Shown here: piece after piece, positions 49,384 through 57,755 of the stretch
How positions within the stretch are numbered: position 1 is the first letter of the stretch
Layout: each line of letters begins with the position of its first letter
Source: Hamadaea sp013361475
GTDB lineage: Bacteria; Actinomycetota; Actinomycetes; Mycobacteriales; Micromonosporaceae
Direction: 5' to 3'
DNA: 64,000 nt
Assembly (NCBI RefSeq): GCF_040654195.1
Contig: NZ_JBFAHM010000004.1
Coordinates: 186,001-250,000, forward strand
The notes under the pieces: model-generated
Databases searched by the model: none
Seen by the model: the letters and a program-made list of their open reading frames with translations, nothing else
Told to the model about the DNA's origin: nothing
Position numbers and translations under genes: made by a program

Positions 49384-50655
49384 TCAACCTCCACTACGCG
49401 GGTACTGTTCGGCGAGCGCGTCCGGGCTCACCAGCGGACGAGTCATCATGGCCCGGATCGCCTCGTCCCGGGCCGCCAGGGCGGCCCGCTGGGAGTCGGT
49501 CAGCGGGATCCAGGGCGCGGGCGGCTCCGGCAGCCGAGCGGGCAACCGGCGACCGGCCCGGTAGGTCGCCTCGTTCACCAGGCGCGTGGGCGCGGTGCGT
49601 ACCTGGCCGTGCACATCGGCGACCGTCCAGGGCTCCTCGACGAGGCGGAAGACCGCCAGGTCCGCCGGGGCGCCGACGTCGATCGTCCCGGCGGCCAGTC
49701 CCAGCACGTCGGCGGGCCGCTTGGTCGCGGCCGCCACGACGTCCGCCAGCGGCCAGCCCACCGCCAGCATCTTGGCCATCGTCGTGGGCAGGTCGAACAC
49801 CGGGCCGTGCAGCGACCGCGCGTGCAGGTCGCTGGAGACCGTGTGCGGCTTCAGCCCGGCGGCCAGCTGCGCCTCCAGGATGTCGAAGGCGAAGCCGCCC
49901 GAGCCGTGGCCGATGTCGAAGACGACTCCCGAGGCGTACGCCTCCTTGGCGGCCGGGTCGAGTCCGCCCGGCAGCGCCGCGGCCGCGATCCCGCTGGCGC
50001 AGTGCGTGACGATGTCGCCCGCCCGCAGCAACGGCAGGATCTCGCCCAGCGAAGGCGGCGCTGCTCCGATGTGGACCATCACGGGCAGGCCGCACGCCTC
50101 GCCTGCCTCGATCGCCCGGCGCAACGGTTCCAGCCCGCTCGGGCCGACGGCGTGCCGGTCGACGCGCACTTTGAAGCCGCGTACGCGGTCCGGGAAGGCG
50201 CGCGCGGTCGACACGGCCAGCTCGACGTCGCAGTTCTCCAGGGCCCGGGACTCCCCTGTGGACGCCACGAGCCCGACCGCCGAGATGTTCAGCAACGCCG
50301 GGACGTCCACCGCGAACCGGCGTACGCGCTCGTCGAGGGCAGGGAACGAGAAGGCCCCGGCCGATCCGGCGTCGACCCACGTGGTGACGCCCGAGTGCCA
50401 CGCCGTCGGGTCGGGGTGGATACCCCAGTAGGTCGCTCCGGCGTACACGTGGGTGTGCAGGTCGACCAGGCCCGGCGTGACCAGGCGCCCGGACACGTCG
50501 AGCGTCTCGGCTCCGGCGGCGGCCGGGTCGGCGGCGAGGCCGGGATCGACGGCGGCGATCCGGCCACGCGCGACCGCCACGTCGGCCCGGCGCGGCCCGC
50601 CCGGCCGGGTGGGGTCCAGGACGTCGCCGCCGCGGAGCACTAGATCCCATCTCAT
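49384..50655 (-). CDS. Amidohydrolase/deacetylase family metallohydrolase
   Basis: Start at ATG 50655 (MRWDLVLRGGDVLDP). The 423-residue protein has the amidohydrolase metal motif LVDLHTHVYAG (His67, His69), a candidate carboxylated Lys in RGFKVRVDRH and further ligands in PVMVHIGAAP and FDIGHGSGGF, VSSDLHARS. The pattern fits the EF0837/AHBA-type deacetylase group linked to N-acyl D-amino acid metabolism. Paired with RidA, it would supply amino acids to imine-forming enzymes; the substrate is inferred. Confidence 0.82.
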   Translation of the reverse strand: MRWDLVLRGGDVLDPTRPGGPRRADVAVARGRIAAVDPGLAADPAAAGAETLDVSGRLVTPGLVDLHTHVYAGATYWGIHPDPTAWHSGVTTWVDAGSAGAFSFPALDERVRRFAVDVPALLNISAVGLVASTGESRALENCDVELAVSTARAFPDRVRGFKVRVDRHAVGPSGLEPLRRAIEAGEACGLPVMVHIGAAPPSLGEILPLLRAGDIVTHCASGIAAAALPGGLDPAAKEAYASGVVFDIGHGSGGFAFDILEAQLAAGLKPHTVSSDLHARSLHGPVFDLPTTMAKMLAVGWPLADVVAAATKRPADVLGLAAGTIDVGAPADLAVFRLVEEPWTVADVHGQVRTAPTRLVNEATYRAGRRLPARLPEPPAPWIPLTDSQRAALAARDEAIRAMMTRPLVSPDALAEQYPRSGG

Positions 50656-50806
50656 GTGGTTGATCCTGCCCGATGTTTCGCGGAGGTGGCACACGGGGAT
50701 CGTCTGGCGTGTCTCGCGAACCGTGACGAGGACGTCCGAGACGGCACATTCGGCCTATCCGCGTGGCACCGGGCATGGAAAGATCGATGGCGGTGAAAGG
50801 AGACCG

Positions 50807-52213
50807 ATGACGCCGCAGTTGATCAGCCCGCCCCGCCGCTCGCTGGCCGACCTCGGGGAGGTGATCGGGCCGGACCGGCTGCGAGCGCTCTGGGAGTCCG
50901 CCGACGAGCTGCGCCGCCGGTTGGGCGGGCGCACGGTGTGGCAGGTCAACTCGACGGCCACCGGCGGCGGCGTCGCCGAGATGCTCCAAGTGCTGATGGG
51001 CTACCTGGCCGACGCGGAGTTGCCGGTGCACTGGCTGGTCGTCGGCGGTGAGGCGGAGTTCTTCGACATCACCAAGCGGCTGCACAACCGAATGCACGGC
51101 GCGGCCGGCGGACCGCCGCTGACCGAGTCCGACGCGGCGGCGTACGCACGGGCGACGGCGATCAACGCGGCAGCGGTCGGCGAGCTGACCCGGCCCGGGG
51201 ACATAGTGGTGCTGCACGACCCGCAGACGGCGGGGATGGCGCCCGGTCTGGCCGCGCGGGGTGTCACCGTGATCTGGCGTTGCCACATCGGCGCCGATCG
51301 GCGTACGCCGGTCAGTCAGGAGGCCTGGGAGTTCCTGCGGCCGCATCTGACCGCCGCGGAGGCGTACGTGTTCTCCCTGGCCCACTACCGGCCGGACTTC
51401 CTGCCCGCTGAGCGTACGGTGGTCATCCCGCCGTCCATCGACCCGGCCGCGCCCAAGAACGCCGACCTCGACCCGGCGACCGTGGAGGCCGTGCTGCGTG
51501 CCTGCGGAGTCTTCACCGGCGGAGCCGACGGACCCGCTCGGTTCATCCGGCGCGACGGCCGTCCCGGCGAGGTGACCCGGACGGCCAAACTGCTCGCCGA
51601 CGAACTGCCGAGCCCGGACGAACCGATGCTGGTCCAGATCTCCCGCTGGGACCGGCTCAAGGACATGGCCGGAGTGCTGACGGCGTTCGCCCAGCGGGTC
51701 GCCCCCGCCGGGCCGGGCTGCCTCGTGCTGGCCGGCCCGCAGGTCGACGAGGTCGGCGACGATCCCGAAGGCGCCCAGGTGTACGCCGAATGCCAAGCGG
51801 TGTGGCAGGCGCTGCCGCGCGAGAGCCGCCGCCGGACGGTGCTGGCGAGCCTGCCGCTGGAGGATCTCGACGAGAACGCCGTCATGGTGAACGCGCTCCA
51901 GCGGCACGCCACGGTGATCGCGCAGAAGAGCCTCGCCGAGGGTTTCGGGCTGACCGTCGCCGAGGCGATGTGGAAGCGGCGGCCGGTCGTCGGGTCCGCC
52001 GTCGGCGGCATCCTGGACCAGCTCGGCGACGGTCGTGGGGTGCTCGTCGAGCCGTCGGACGCGGCCGGCTTCGCCGGAGCGGTACGCCGCCTGCTCGACG
52101 ATCGCACCGAGGCGGCCCGGATCGGGGAGGCCGCCCACGACTTCGTCCACCAGGAGTATCTCGGCGACCGTCACCTGCTGCGCTGGGCCGGCCTGCTCGG
52201 CCGCTTCCTCTGA
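50807..52213 (+). CDS. GT4 glycosyltransferase, trehalose synthase (TreT)-like
   Basis: ATG 50807 with AAAGGAG upstream. The 468-residue GT-B enzyme has VWQVNSTATGGGVAEMLQVL near residue 46, VIWRCHIGADRRTP near 155, LVQISRWDRLKD near 280 and KSLAEGFGLTVAEAMWKRRP near 373. This follows trehalose glycosyltransferring synthase TreT, which joins NDP-glucose and glucose. Cytosolic. Upstream 150 bases hold no gene. Confidence 0.82.
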   Translation: MTPQLISPPRRSLADLGEVIGPDRLRALWESADELRRRLGGRTVWQVNSTATGGGVAEMLQVLMGYLADAELPVHWLVVGGEAEFFDITKRLHNRMHGAAGGPPLTESDAAAYARATAINAAAVGELTRPGDIVVLHDPQTAGMAPGLAARGVTVIWRCHIGADRRTPVSQEAWEFLRPHLTAAEAYVFSLAHYRPDFLPAERTVVIPPSIDPAAPKNADLDPATVEAVLRACGVFTGGADGPARFIRRDGRPGEVTRTAKLLADELPSPDEPMLVQISRWDRLKDMAGVLTAFAQRVAPAGPGCLVLAGPQVDEVGDDPEGAQVYAECQAVWQALPRESRRRTVLASLPLEDLDENAVMVNALQRHATVIAQKSLAEGFGLTVAEAMWKRRPVVGSAVGGILDQLGDGRGVLVEPSDAAGFAGAVRRLLDDRTEAARIGEAAHDFVHQEYLGDRHLLRWAGLLGRFL

Positions 52214-52282
52214 CGAGTCCCTCACCTGCGGCACGGGTGACGCGTAAAGCGGCCTCACCTGGGTAAACGACTCTCGTGGATC

Positions 52283-53959
52283 ATGAACGGGCGGCGCAGC
52301 TCGACGCGATCGAGCAGTTCCGTGTCGCAGGCAGACCGCGAACCGGGTGACCGCGTGCGGTCCGGACCGTCTGTTCCCGACGCAGTCGTCGTCGGCGCGG
52401 GGCACAACGGCCTTGTGGCGGCCAACATGCTGGCCGACGCGGGCTGGCAGGTGCTCGTATTGGAGGCCACGGACCGCCCGGGTGGCGGCGTACGCTCCGC
52501 CGAACTGGTCGCCCCCGGCTATCTGAGCGACTTGTGCAGCGCGTTCTACCCGTTGGCGGCGTGCTCTCCGGCGTTGGCCGCGCTGGACCTGCCCGCGTAC
52601 GGGCTGCGCTGGCGGCATGCGCCGAGGGTGCTCGCCCACGTGCTGCCGGACGACCGGGCGGTTGTGCTGTCGCGGGAGGTGGCCGAGACGGCCGCCTCGG
52701 TCGACGCGTTCGCGGCCGGCGACGGCGATCGCTGGGCGGCGGCAGCGGCGGACTGGGATCGGTTCGGCGACCAGGTGACGGCTGCGCTGCTGAGCCCGTT
52801 CCCGCCGGTGCGCGCGGGGATCCGGGTGCTGCGGGACCTGCGCGCGGCAGGTGCGGCCCGGCTGGCCCGGCGGTTGCTGCTGCCCGCCCGTACGCTCGCG
52901 GCGGAGCTGTTCCGGGGCGAGGGCGCCCGGGCCATGCTCACCGGGCTCGCCCTGCACACGGACCTGACGCCGCTCGACGCGGCGAGCGGGGTCTACGGCT
53001 GGCTGCTGGCCATGCTGGGACAGCGGCACGGCTTTCCGGTGCCCGCCGGTGGGGCACAGCGCCTGACGGACGCGTTGGTCGCCCGGCTGCTCGCCCGGCA
53101 CGGCAAGATCGTCTACGGCGTGCGCGTGGCTCGGATCGACACGGCGCACGGCCGGGCCACCGGAGTGTCAGCGGCCGACGGTCGCCGCTGGCCGGCCGCT
53201 CGTGCAGTGCTCGCCGACGTACCGGCGCCGGCGCTGTATCTGAACCTCATCGGCCCGGAACGACTGCCCGCCGGGCTGGCCGACGACATGACCCGGTTCC
53301 AGTGGGACGGTGCGACCGTGAAGCTGGACTGGGCGCTCAGCGAACCGATCCCGTGGTCGGCAGGTGAAGCGGTCGGCGCCGGGACGGTGCACCTCGGCGG
53401 GGACGTCGCCGGGCTCACGCGGGCCTCGCTCGACCTCGCCGACGGTCGCGTTCCGGACCGCCCGTTCGTCCTCGTCGGGCAGATGACGACCGCCGACCCG
53501 AGCCGGTCGCCCGCGGGGACCGAGTGCGCGTGGGCGTACACCCATCTGCCGCACCGGTCGCAGTGGACGGCGGCGGAAGTGGCCGATTGCGCCGGCCGGC
53601 TCGAGGACCTGGTCGAGCAGCACGCTCCCGGCTTCGCCAAGACGGTCGTCGCCCGGGTGGTGAGCGGGCCGGCCGAGCTGGAACAGGAGAACCCGAGCCT
53701 CGTCGGCGGCGCGCTCAACGGCGGCACGTCAGCGGCGTACCAGCAGCTCTTCCTACGCCCGGTGCCGGGTCTCGGCCGGGCGGACACCCCGATCGACCGG
53801 CTCTACCTGGCCAGCGCTTCGGCGCACCCGGGCGGCGGCGTGCACGGCGCACCGGGAGCCAACGCCGCTCGGGCGGCGCTGGCCCGCGAGCGGCCGGTGA
53901 CCGGGCCCTTCTATGGCGCGGCGATCCGGCGTACGCAACGCGCCCTGTACGGCGGCTGA
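52283..53959 (+). CDS. FAD-dependent oxidoreductase, PYROXD2/phytoene desaturase-like
   Basis: The 558-residue flavoprotein has the FAD motif AVVVGAGHNGLVAANMLADA (GAGHNG at 38-43), the acidic ribose residue in VLVLEATDRPGGGVRS and the C-terminal FAD motif LYLASASAHPGGGVHGAPG. The first 30 residues are hydrophilic and the true start may be a downstream GTG near 52355. The group includes PYROXD2 and carotenoid desaturase relatives; substrate is unknown. It is convergent with the SRPBCC gene. Confidence 0.85.
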   Translation: MNGRRSSTRSSSSVSQADREPGDRVRSGPSVPDAVVVGAGHNGLVAANMLADAGWQVLVLEATDRPGGGVRSAELVAPGYLSDLCSAFYPLAACSPALAALDLPAYGLRWRHAPRVLAHVLPDDRAVVLSREVAETAASVDAFAAGDGDRWAAAAADWDRFGDQVTAALLSPFPPVRAGIRVLRDLRAAGAARLARRLLLPARTLAAELFRGEGARAMLTGLALHTDLTPLDAASGVYGWLLAMLGQRHGFPVPAGGAQRLTDALVARLLARHGKIVYGVRVARIDTAHGRATGVSAADGRRWPAARAVLADVPAPALYLNLIGPERLPAGLADDMTRFQWDGATVKLDWALSEPIPWSAGEAVGAGTVHLGGDVAGLTRASLDLADGRVPDRPFVLVGQMTTADPSRSPAGTECAWAYTHLPHRSQWTAAEVADCAGRLEDLVEQHAPGFAKTVVARVVSGPAELEQENPSLVGGALNGGTSAAYQQLFLRPVPGLGRADTPIDRLYLASASAHPGGGVHGAPGANAARAALARERPVTGPFYGAAIRRTQRALYGG

Positions 53960-54001
53960 CTCAGATCCGCACAGCGCCGCCGGGCGCGCCGCGGTCGAGG
54001 G

Positions 54002-54442
54002 TCACGCGAACCGCCGGGCAGCCAGCTCAGCGAGGCGGCGCAGCGCTTCGCGGTTGCGGTAGTGCAGCAGCAGGTCGTCCAGCTTGTTGCGGGTCCAGCG
54101 CAGTGGTCCGGCGGCGAACTCCTCGGCCAGCGTCACCTTGGTCTCCTGCGGGCTCAGCGCGGTGAGGCGCAGCCGGACGGTGAGTTCGCCGAACGGCCAC
54201 AGGTGTGGTCGCATGACCAGTTCGTGGGGCGGGTCGCAGCTGACCGCGACGGTCTTGTCCTTCAGCGCGAGCGGCCAGCCGGCGGCCTGGTGGTAGATGT
54301 GCGACCCGGGAGCGGGCCAGTCGGTGTCGACGTCCCGGATGTGGGCCGTGCCCACCACCCAGTCGCTGTAGGTCCAGCCATCGGCCAGCACTGCGAACAC
54401 CCGGTCGGCCGACACCGGCACGACCTTTTCCACGACCGCCAT
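54002..54442 (-). CDS. SRPBCC (START-like) family protein
   Basis: The 146-residue protein fits a polyketide cyclase/SRPBCC helix-grip fold: MAVVEKVVPVSADRVFAVLA start, WVVGTAHIRDVDTDWPAPGS middle and a long C-terminal helix WTRNKLDDLLLHYRNREALR. Such proteins bind hydrophobic ligands. It lies between the FAD oxidoreductase and the SDR-ligase fusion and may serve the same hydrophobic substrate; inference. Confidence 0.78.
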   Translation of the reverse strand: MAVVEKVVPVSADRVFAVLADGWTYSDWVVGTAHIRDVDTDWPAPGSHIYHQAAGWPLALKDKTVAVSCDPPHELVMRPHLWPFGELTVRLRLTALSPQETKVTLAEEFAAGPLRWTRNKLDDLLLHYRNREALRRLAELAARRFA

Positions 54443-54513
54443 GACCTGCGGATACCCTCGTTCGGCCGGGCTAGTCCTGGTCCGGCGATCGACGACCCGC
54501 TATCGTGCGGCCG

Positions 54514-56466
54514 ATGGGAGCCCACTGGCTGAAGCTGATCGGTGGCATCGTCGCGCCGGGGATCGGCGACCGGGTGCTGCGACGGCGGGTGGCGGGCCGC
54601 ATCGTGCTCGTCACCGGGGCGTCGGAGGGCATCGGCGCGGCCACGGCGGTCCGGCTCGGTGCGGCGGGCGCGGTCGTGTTGCTCGCGGCGCGGACCGAGA
54701 GCCGCCTCGCCGAGGTACGCACGGCGATCGAGGCGGCAGGCGGGCGGGCGTACGCGTACCCGGCCGACCTGTCGGATCCGGAGCAGGCCGAACGGCTGGG
54801 CGAACGGATTCTGCGCGACCATCGCCGGGTGGACGTCGTCGTGTGCAACGCGGGCCGGTCGATCCGCCGGTCGGTGGCCGACACCGCCGACCGCTTCCAC
54901 GATGTCGTCCGTACCACTGACCTGAATTTTCTCGGCCCGGTCCGGCTGCTGCTGACGCTGCTTCCCGCCATGCGGGCGGCCGGCGGGGGTCACATCGTCA
55001 ACGTGTCGACGGCCGGGGTGCTGACGCCCGGCCAGAACTGGTCGTCGTACCTCGCGTCGAAGGCGGCATTCGACGTGTGGCTGCGGTGTGCCGCCCCGGA
55101 ACTGCGGCTCGACGGCATCACCGTGACGAGCTTCTACAGTGGACTGGTCCGGACCCGGATGAGCGCACCGACGAAGTACCTGCGGCGTTATCCCGCCGCC
55201 AGTCCGGAGGAGGCGGCGAGCACGGTGTGCCGCGCGGTCGCCCGGCGGCCGCGTACGGTGCAGCCCTGGTGGTCCCGGCCGGGCGAGGTGCTGGCCACCG
55301 CGTTCAAGGGCCCGGTGGAGCGTGGCATGGCGGCGAGCGCCCGTCTGCTGCCGCTGCGAGCGGTGGTGCTCGTGGATCCGCTGCGCATGCTCCGGCTGGC
55401 CTGGGCGAGCCGCCGCTTCGGGTGGACACTCGCGGCGGCCACCGCCGGTGGGCGGACCGGGGAGGTCGCGGTCGTCGACCGAACGGGGTCGCTCACACGC
55501 GGCGAGCTTCGGTCGGCGGCGCTGTCCTGCGCGACCGCGCTACGCGACCGCGGCGTCCGTCCCGGCGACCGGGTGGGCATCCGCTGCGCCACCCATCGCG
55601 GGCTCGCGATCACCGCAAGCGCGGCCGGGCTGCTGGGTGTCGACGCGGTGTTGCTGCCTCCGAACGCCGATCCGCCGGACACGCTGGCCGTGCTGGTCTC
55701 CGACGACGCGCCGGGCACGCCGTGGTCCACGCTCGTCGGCGGCCCCGGCGGCCCGCTCGGCCGTCCCTCGGTCCGCGGCCGGCTCACGGTCCTCACGTCC
55801 GGCACCACCGGGACACCACGACTGATACGCCGAAACCTCACCTGGCGTACGCTGCTCGGCCCGGCGCTGGCCCATCTGCGGCACATCCCGATCCGGCGGG
55901 GCCGACCGATCATCGTCGCCGTTCCCGCGTACCACGGCTATGGCCTGAGCTATCTGGCGGCGGGTCTGGCGCTGGGCGCGCCCGTCATCCTCGTGCCGGG
56001 CAAGGATCCCGCGGCCGTGCTCGCCGCGGCGCGGGAACACCGGCCGACCGCGATCTTCGCGTTGCCCGAGCATCTGGCCGGATTGGCCGCCCAGCCCGAC
56101 GCGGCCGAGCTGCCGCGCGGCGTACGCATCGTGACCGGCGCGGAACCGTTGGACCCGCAGCTGTCGCAGCAGCTGCTCGACGTCTTCGGCGACCGTGTCT
56201 ACAACTTGTTCGGCTCGACCGAGGCGGGCTGGGCCGCGATGGCGACCCCGGCCGATCTGAAGGCCGCCCCCGGCACGGTCGGGCGACCGCCGACCGGCGT
56301 ACGCCTGCACGTCCTGACCGACGACGGCCGGCCGGCGCTGCCGGGCGAGACCGGGGCGGTGCACGTCGGCGGCTGGCTGCCCCGGGGACGTCTCGTCGCC
56401 ACCGGGGACCTCGGCCACCTCGACCGGGCCGGCCGCCTGATGCTCGACGGCCGCGCCCCGTCGTGA
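54514..56466 (+). CDS. Fusion of fatty acyl-CoA reductase-like SDR and AMP-ligase truncated at the hinge
   Basis: ATG 54514 (GTG 54505 possible). Residues 28-270 are a classical SDR with TGASEGIG (34-41), NAGRSIRRS and the catalytic Ser165, Tyr179, Lys183; the sequence resembles the Acr1/Rv3391-type fatty acyl-CoA reductases of Acinetobacter and mycobacteria. Residues about 310-650 are an ANL adenylating domain with TSGTTGTPR (428-436) and NLFGSTEAGW near 567, ending GDLGHLDRAGRLMLDGRAPS. The protein stops at the hinge, so the C-terminal ANL subdomain with the A10 Lys is absent. The next gene begins 4 bases later on the other strand. Fatty acid activation and reduction is a reasonable guess; the ligase half may be inactive. 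Confidence 0.82.
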   Translation: MGAHWLKLIGGIVAPGIGDRVLRRRVAGRIVLVTGASEGIGAATAVRLGAAGAVVLLAARTESRLAEVRTAIEAAGGRAYAYPADLSDPEQAERLGERILRDHRRVDVVVCNAGRSIRRSVADTADRFHDVVRTTDLNFLGPVRLLLTLLPAMRAAGGGHIVNVSTAGVLTPGQNWSSYLASKAAFDVWLRCAAPELRLDGITVTSFYSGLVRTRMSAPTKYLRRYPAASPEEAASTVCRAVARRPRTVQPWWSRPGEVLATAFKGPVERGMAASARLLPLRAVVLVDPLRMLRLAWASRRFGWTLAAATAGGRTGEVAVVDRTGSLTRGELRSAALSCATALRDRGVRPGDRVGIRCATHRGLAITASAAGLLGVDAVLLPPNADPPDTLAVLVSDDAPGTPWSTLVGGPGGPLGRPSVRGRLTVLTSGTTGTPRLIRRNLTWRTLLGPALAHLRHIPIRRGRPIIVAVPAYHGYGLSYLAAGLALGAPVILVPGKDPAAVLAAAREHRPTAIFALPEHLAGLAAQPDAAELPRGVRIVTGAEPLDPQLSQQLLDVFGDRVYNLFGSTEAGWAAMATPADLKAAPGTVGRPPTGVRLHVLTDDGRPALPGETGAVHVGGWLPRGRLVATGDLGHLDRAGRLMLDGRAPS

Positions 56467-56470
56467 CCGA

Positions 56471-57700
56471 TCACCGGCAGGGATAGCTGGACGCCGTGCA
56501 GGTGACGCCGGTGTTATACGCGTCGTTGAAGTGCGTGTAGTACGCGTCGTAGAGCGGATGCGTGGCACCCGTCTCCGGCCCCATCTTGACGAAGATCTCG
56601 TCGTTCTCGTTGAGGGCGTCCTGCGTCCAGTTCTGCGAGCCGGTGTAGACCCGATACTGGTATGCCGACCCGTTGAGCCCGTACAGCAGGAAGAACTTGT
56701 CGTGCACGTGGTCCTTCCGGCGGATCTTCACTCCGGCGGCGAACAGGTCGGCGTACACGCCGCTGTCCATCGCGATCCCGCCGGCCGCGTCGGTCCCGAC
56801 GGCCATCCACACCGCGCATCCGGCGGACCGGAAGCGTCGGACGAGGCTGACCAGCTCCGGGCGGCCGCCGGTGACGCTGGCCATGCCGATGCGCAGGCGG
56901 CAGTCGCTGTTGGGGGTGATGTCGTTGAGCCGGTTCACGATCGTGTCGGTCTGGCCCGCGCCCTCCGGCGACGCGTACGCGTCCGCAGCGGTGCCCAGGT
57001 AGTAGCCCCGGCTGGAGGCGGCGTCGTAGTAGTCGTTGCCGGTGAAGTGGCGGCGGTTCCACATGTCGGTGAAGTTCGCGACGAACCCCGCGTAGAGGGC
57101 CGAGTCCCCGTACACCGTGATCGCGTTGTTGAACGCGTCCGGGCCGGTCGCGTAGGTGAGGTTGGCCGAGCCGAACCACACGACGTTCGAGCGCGTCGCG
57201 CCGTTCGGGTCCACGGTGCCGCTGAACGTGAACATCTTCGTATGCATGTCGCCGTCGGCGCTGGTGCTGATGCAGCCGTGCCCGCCGTTGGTGTTCTGGC
57301 AGAACTTGTAGTGCGCCAGCTGCTTGATCGTCGTCACCGCGGGATCGGCGGAGGCCTCGTTCTTGCCGTCGACGACGACCCAGACGGCGACGCCCCGGTT
57401 CTGCGCGCGCAGCAGCGCGTCGGCGACGGAGTCGATGCTCAGCGAGTGGATCGTGCCCCGGATCGTGCCACCGGCCGGCGTCTTGTCGATCAACCGCTGC
57501 AGTTCGGTGTGGATGGTGTAGTCCCGCCCGGCGTCCGGGTTCGAGAAGTGCGCCCATACGGGGTACCCGCCGATGACCGCGGAGGCCGACGAGACGGCCG
57601 CGGCGCTGGGCGCTCCGGGAACGATCGCCACCAGGGCGCCCAGCATCGCGGCCGCGGCCGCGCCGGCCCAGAGCCGGCGAGCCGGAAGTCGAAGCGTCAT
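56471..57700 (-). CDS. Secreted phospholipase D-like protein with altered HKD motifs
   Basis: The 409-residue protein has a Sec signal peptide (LWAGAAAAAMLGALVAIVPG, cleavage near SAAA) and two PLD-type halves: MHTKMFTFSGT with FGSANLTY near residue 155-185 and VHDKFFLLYG with YTGSQNWTQ near 340-365. The His and Lys of each HxKxxxxD motif are present but the Asp is replaced (by Ser and Tyr). Substrate may be phospholipid or nucleic acid. It is convergent with the SDR-ligase gene, 4 bases apart. Confidence 0.82.
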   Translation of the reverse strand: MTLRLPARRLWAGAAAAAMLGALVAIVPGAPSAAAVSSASAVIGGYPVWAHFSNPDAGRDYTIHTELQRLIDKTPAGGTIRGTIHSLSIDSVADALLRAQNRGVAVWVVVDGKNEASADPAVTTIKQLAHYKFCQNTNGGHGCISTSADGDMHTKMFTFSGTVDPNGATRSNVVWFGSANLTYATGPDAFNNAITVYGDSALYAGFVANFTDMWNRRHFTGNDYYDAASSRGYYLGTAADAYASPEGAGQTDTIVNRLNDITPNSDCRLRIGMASVTGGRPELVSLVRRFRSAGCAVWMAVGTDAAGGIAMDSGVYADLFAAGVKIRRKDHVHDKFFLLYGLNGSAYQYRVYTGSQNWTQDALNENDEIFVKMGPETGATHPLYDAYYTHFNDAYNTGVTCTASSYPCR

Positions 57701-57755
57701 GGACGCATCTTGATGAAAGACTTTAACGCTGTCAATGTCCGCCAGCGTTGAGCCT

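Noticed and set aside
49394..53149. Very long open frame on the minus strand (over 1200 codons) across the amidohydrolase and glycosyltransferase genes
   Set aside because: It is antisense or out of frame to recognisable genes (TreT-like, FAD oxidoreductase, amidohydrolase) and reads as Arg/Gly/Pro-rich low-complexity protein. Such shadows are normal at this GC content.
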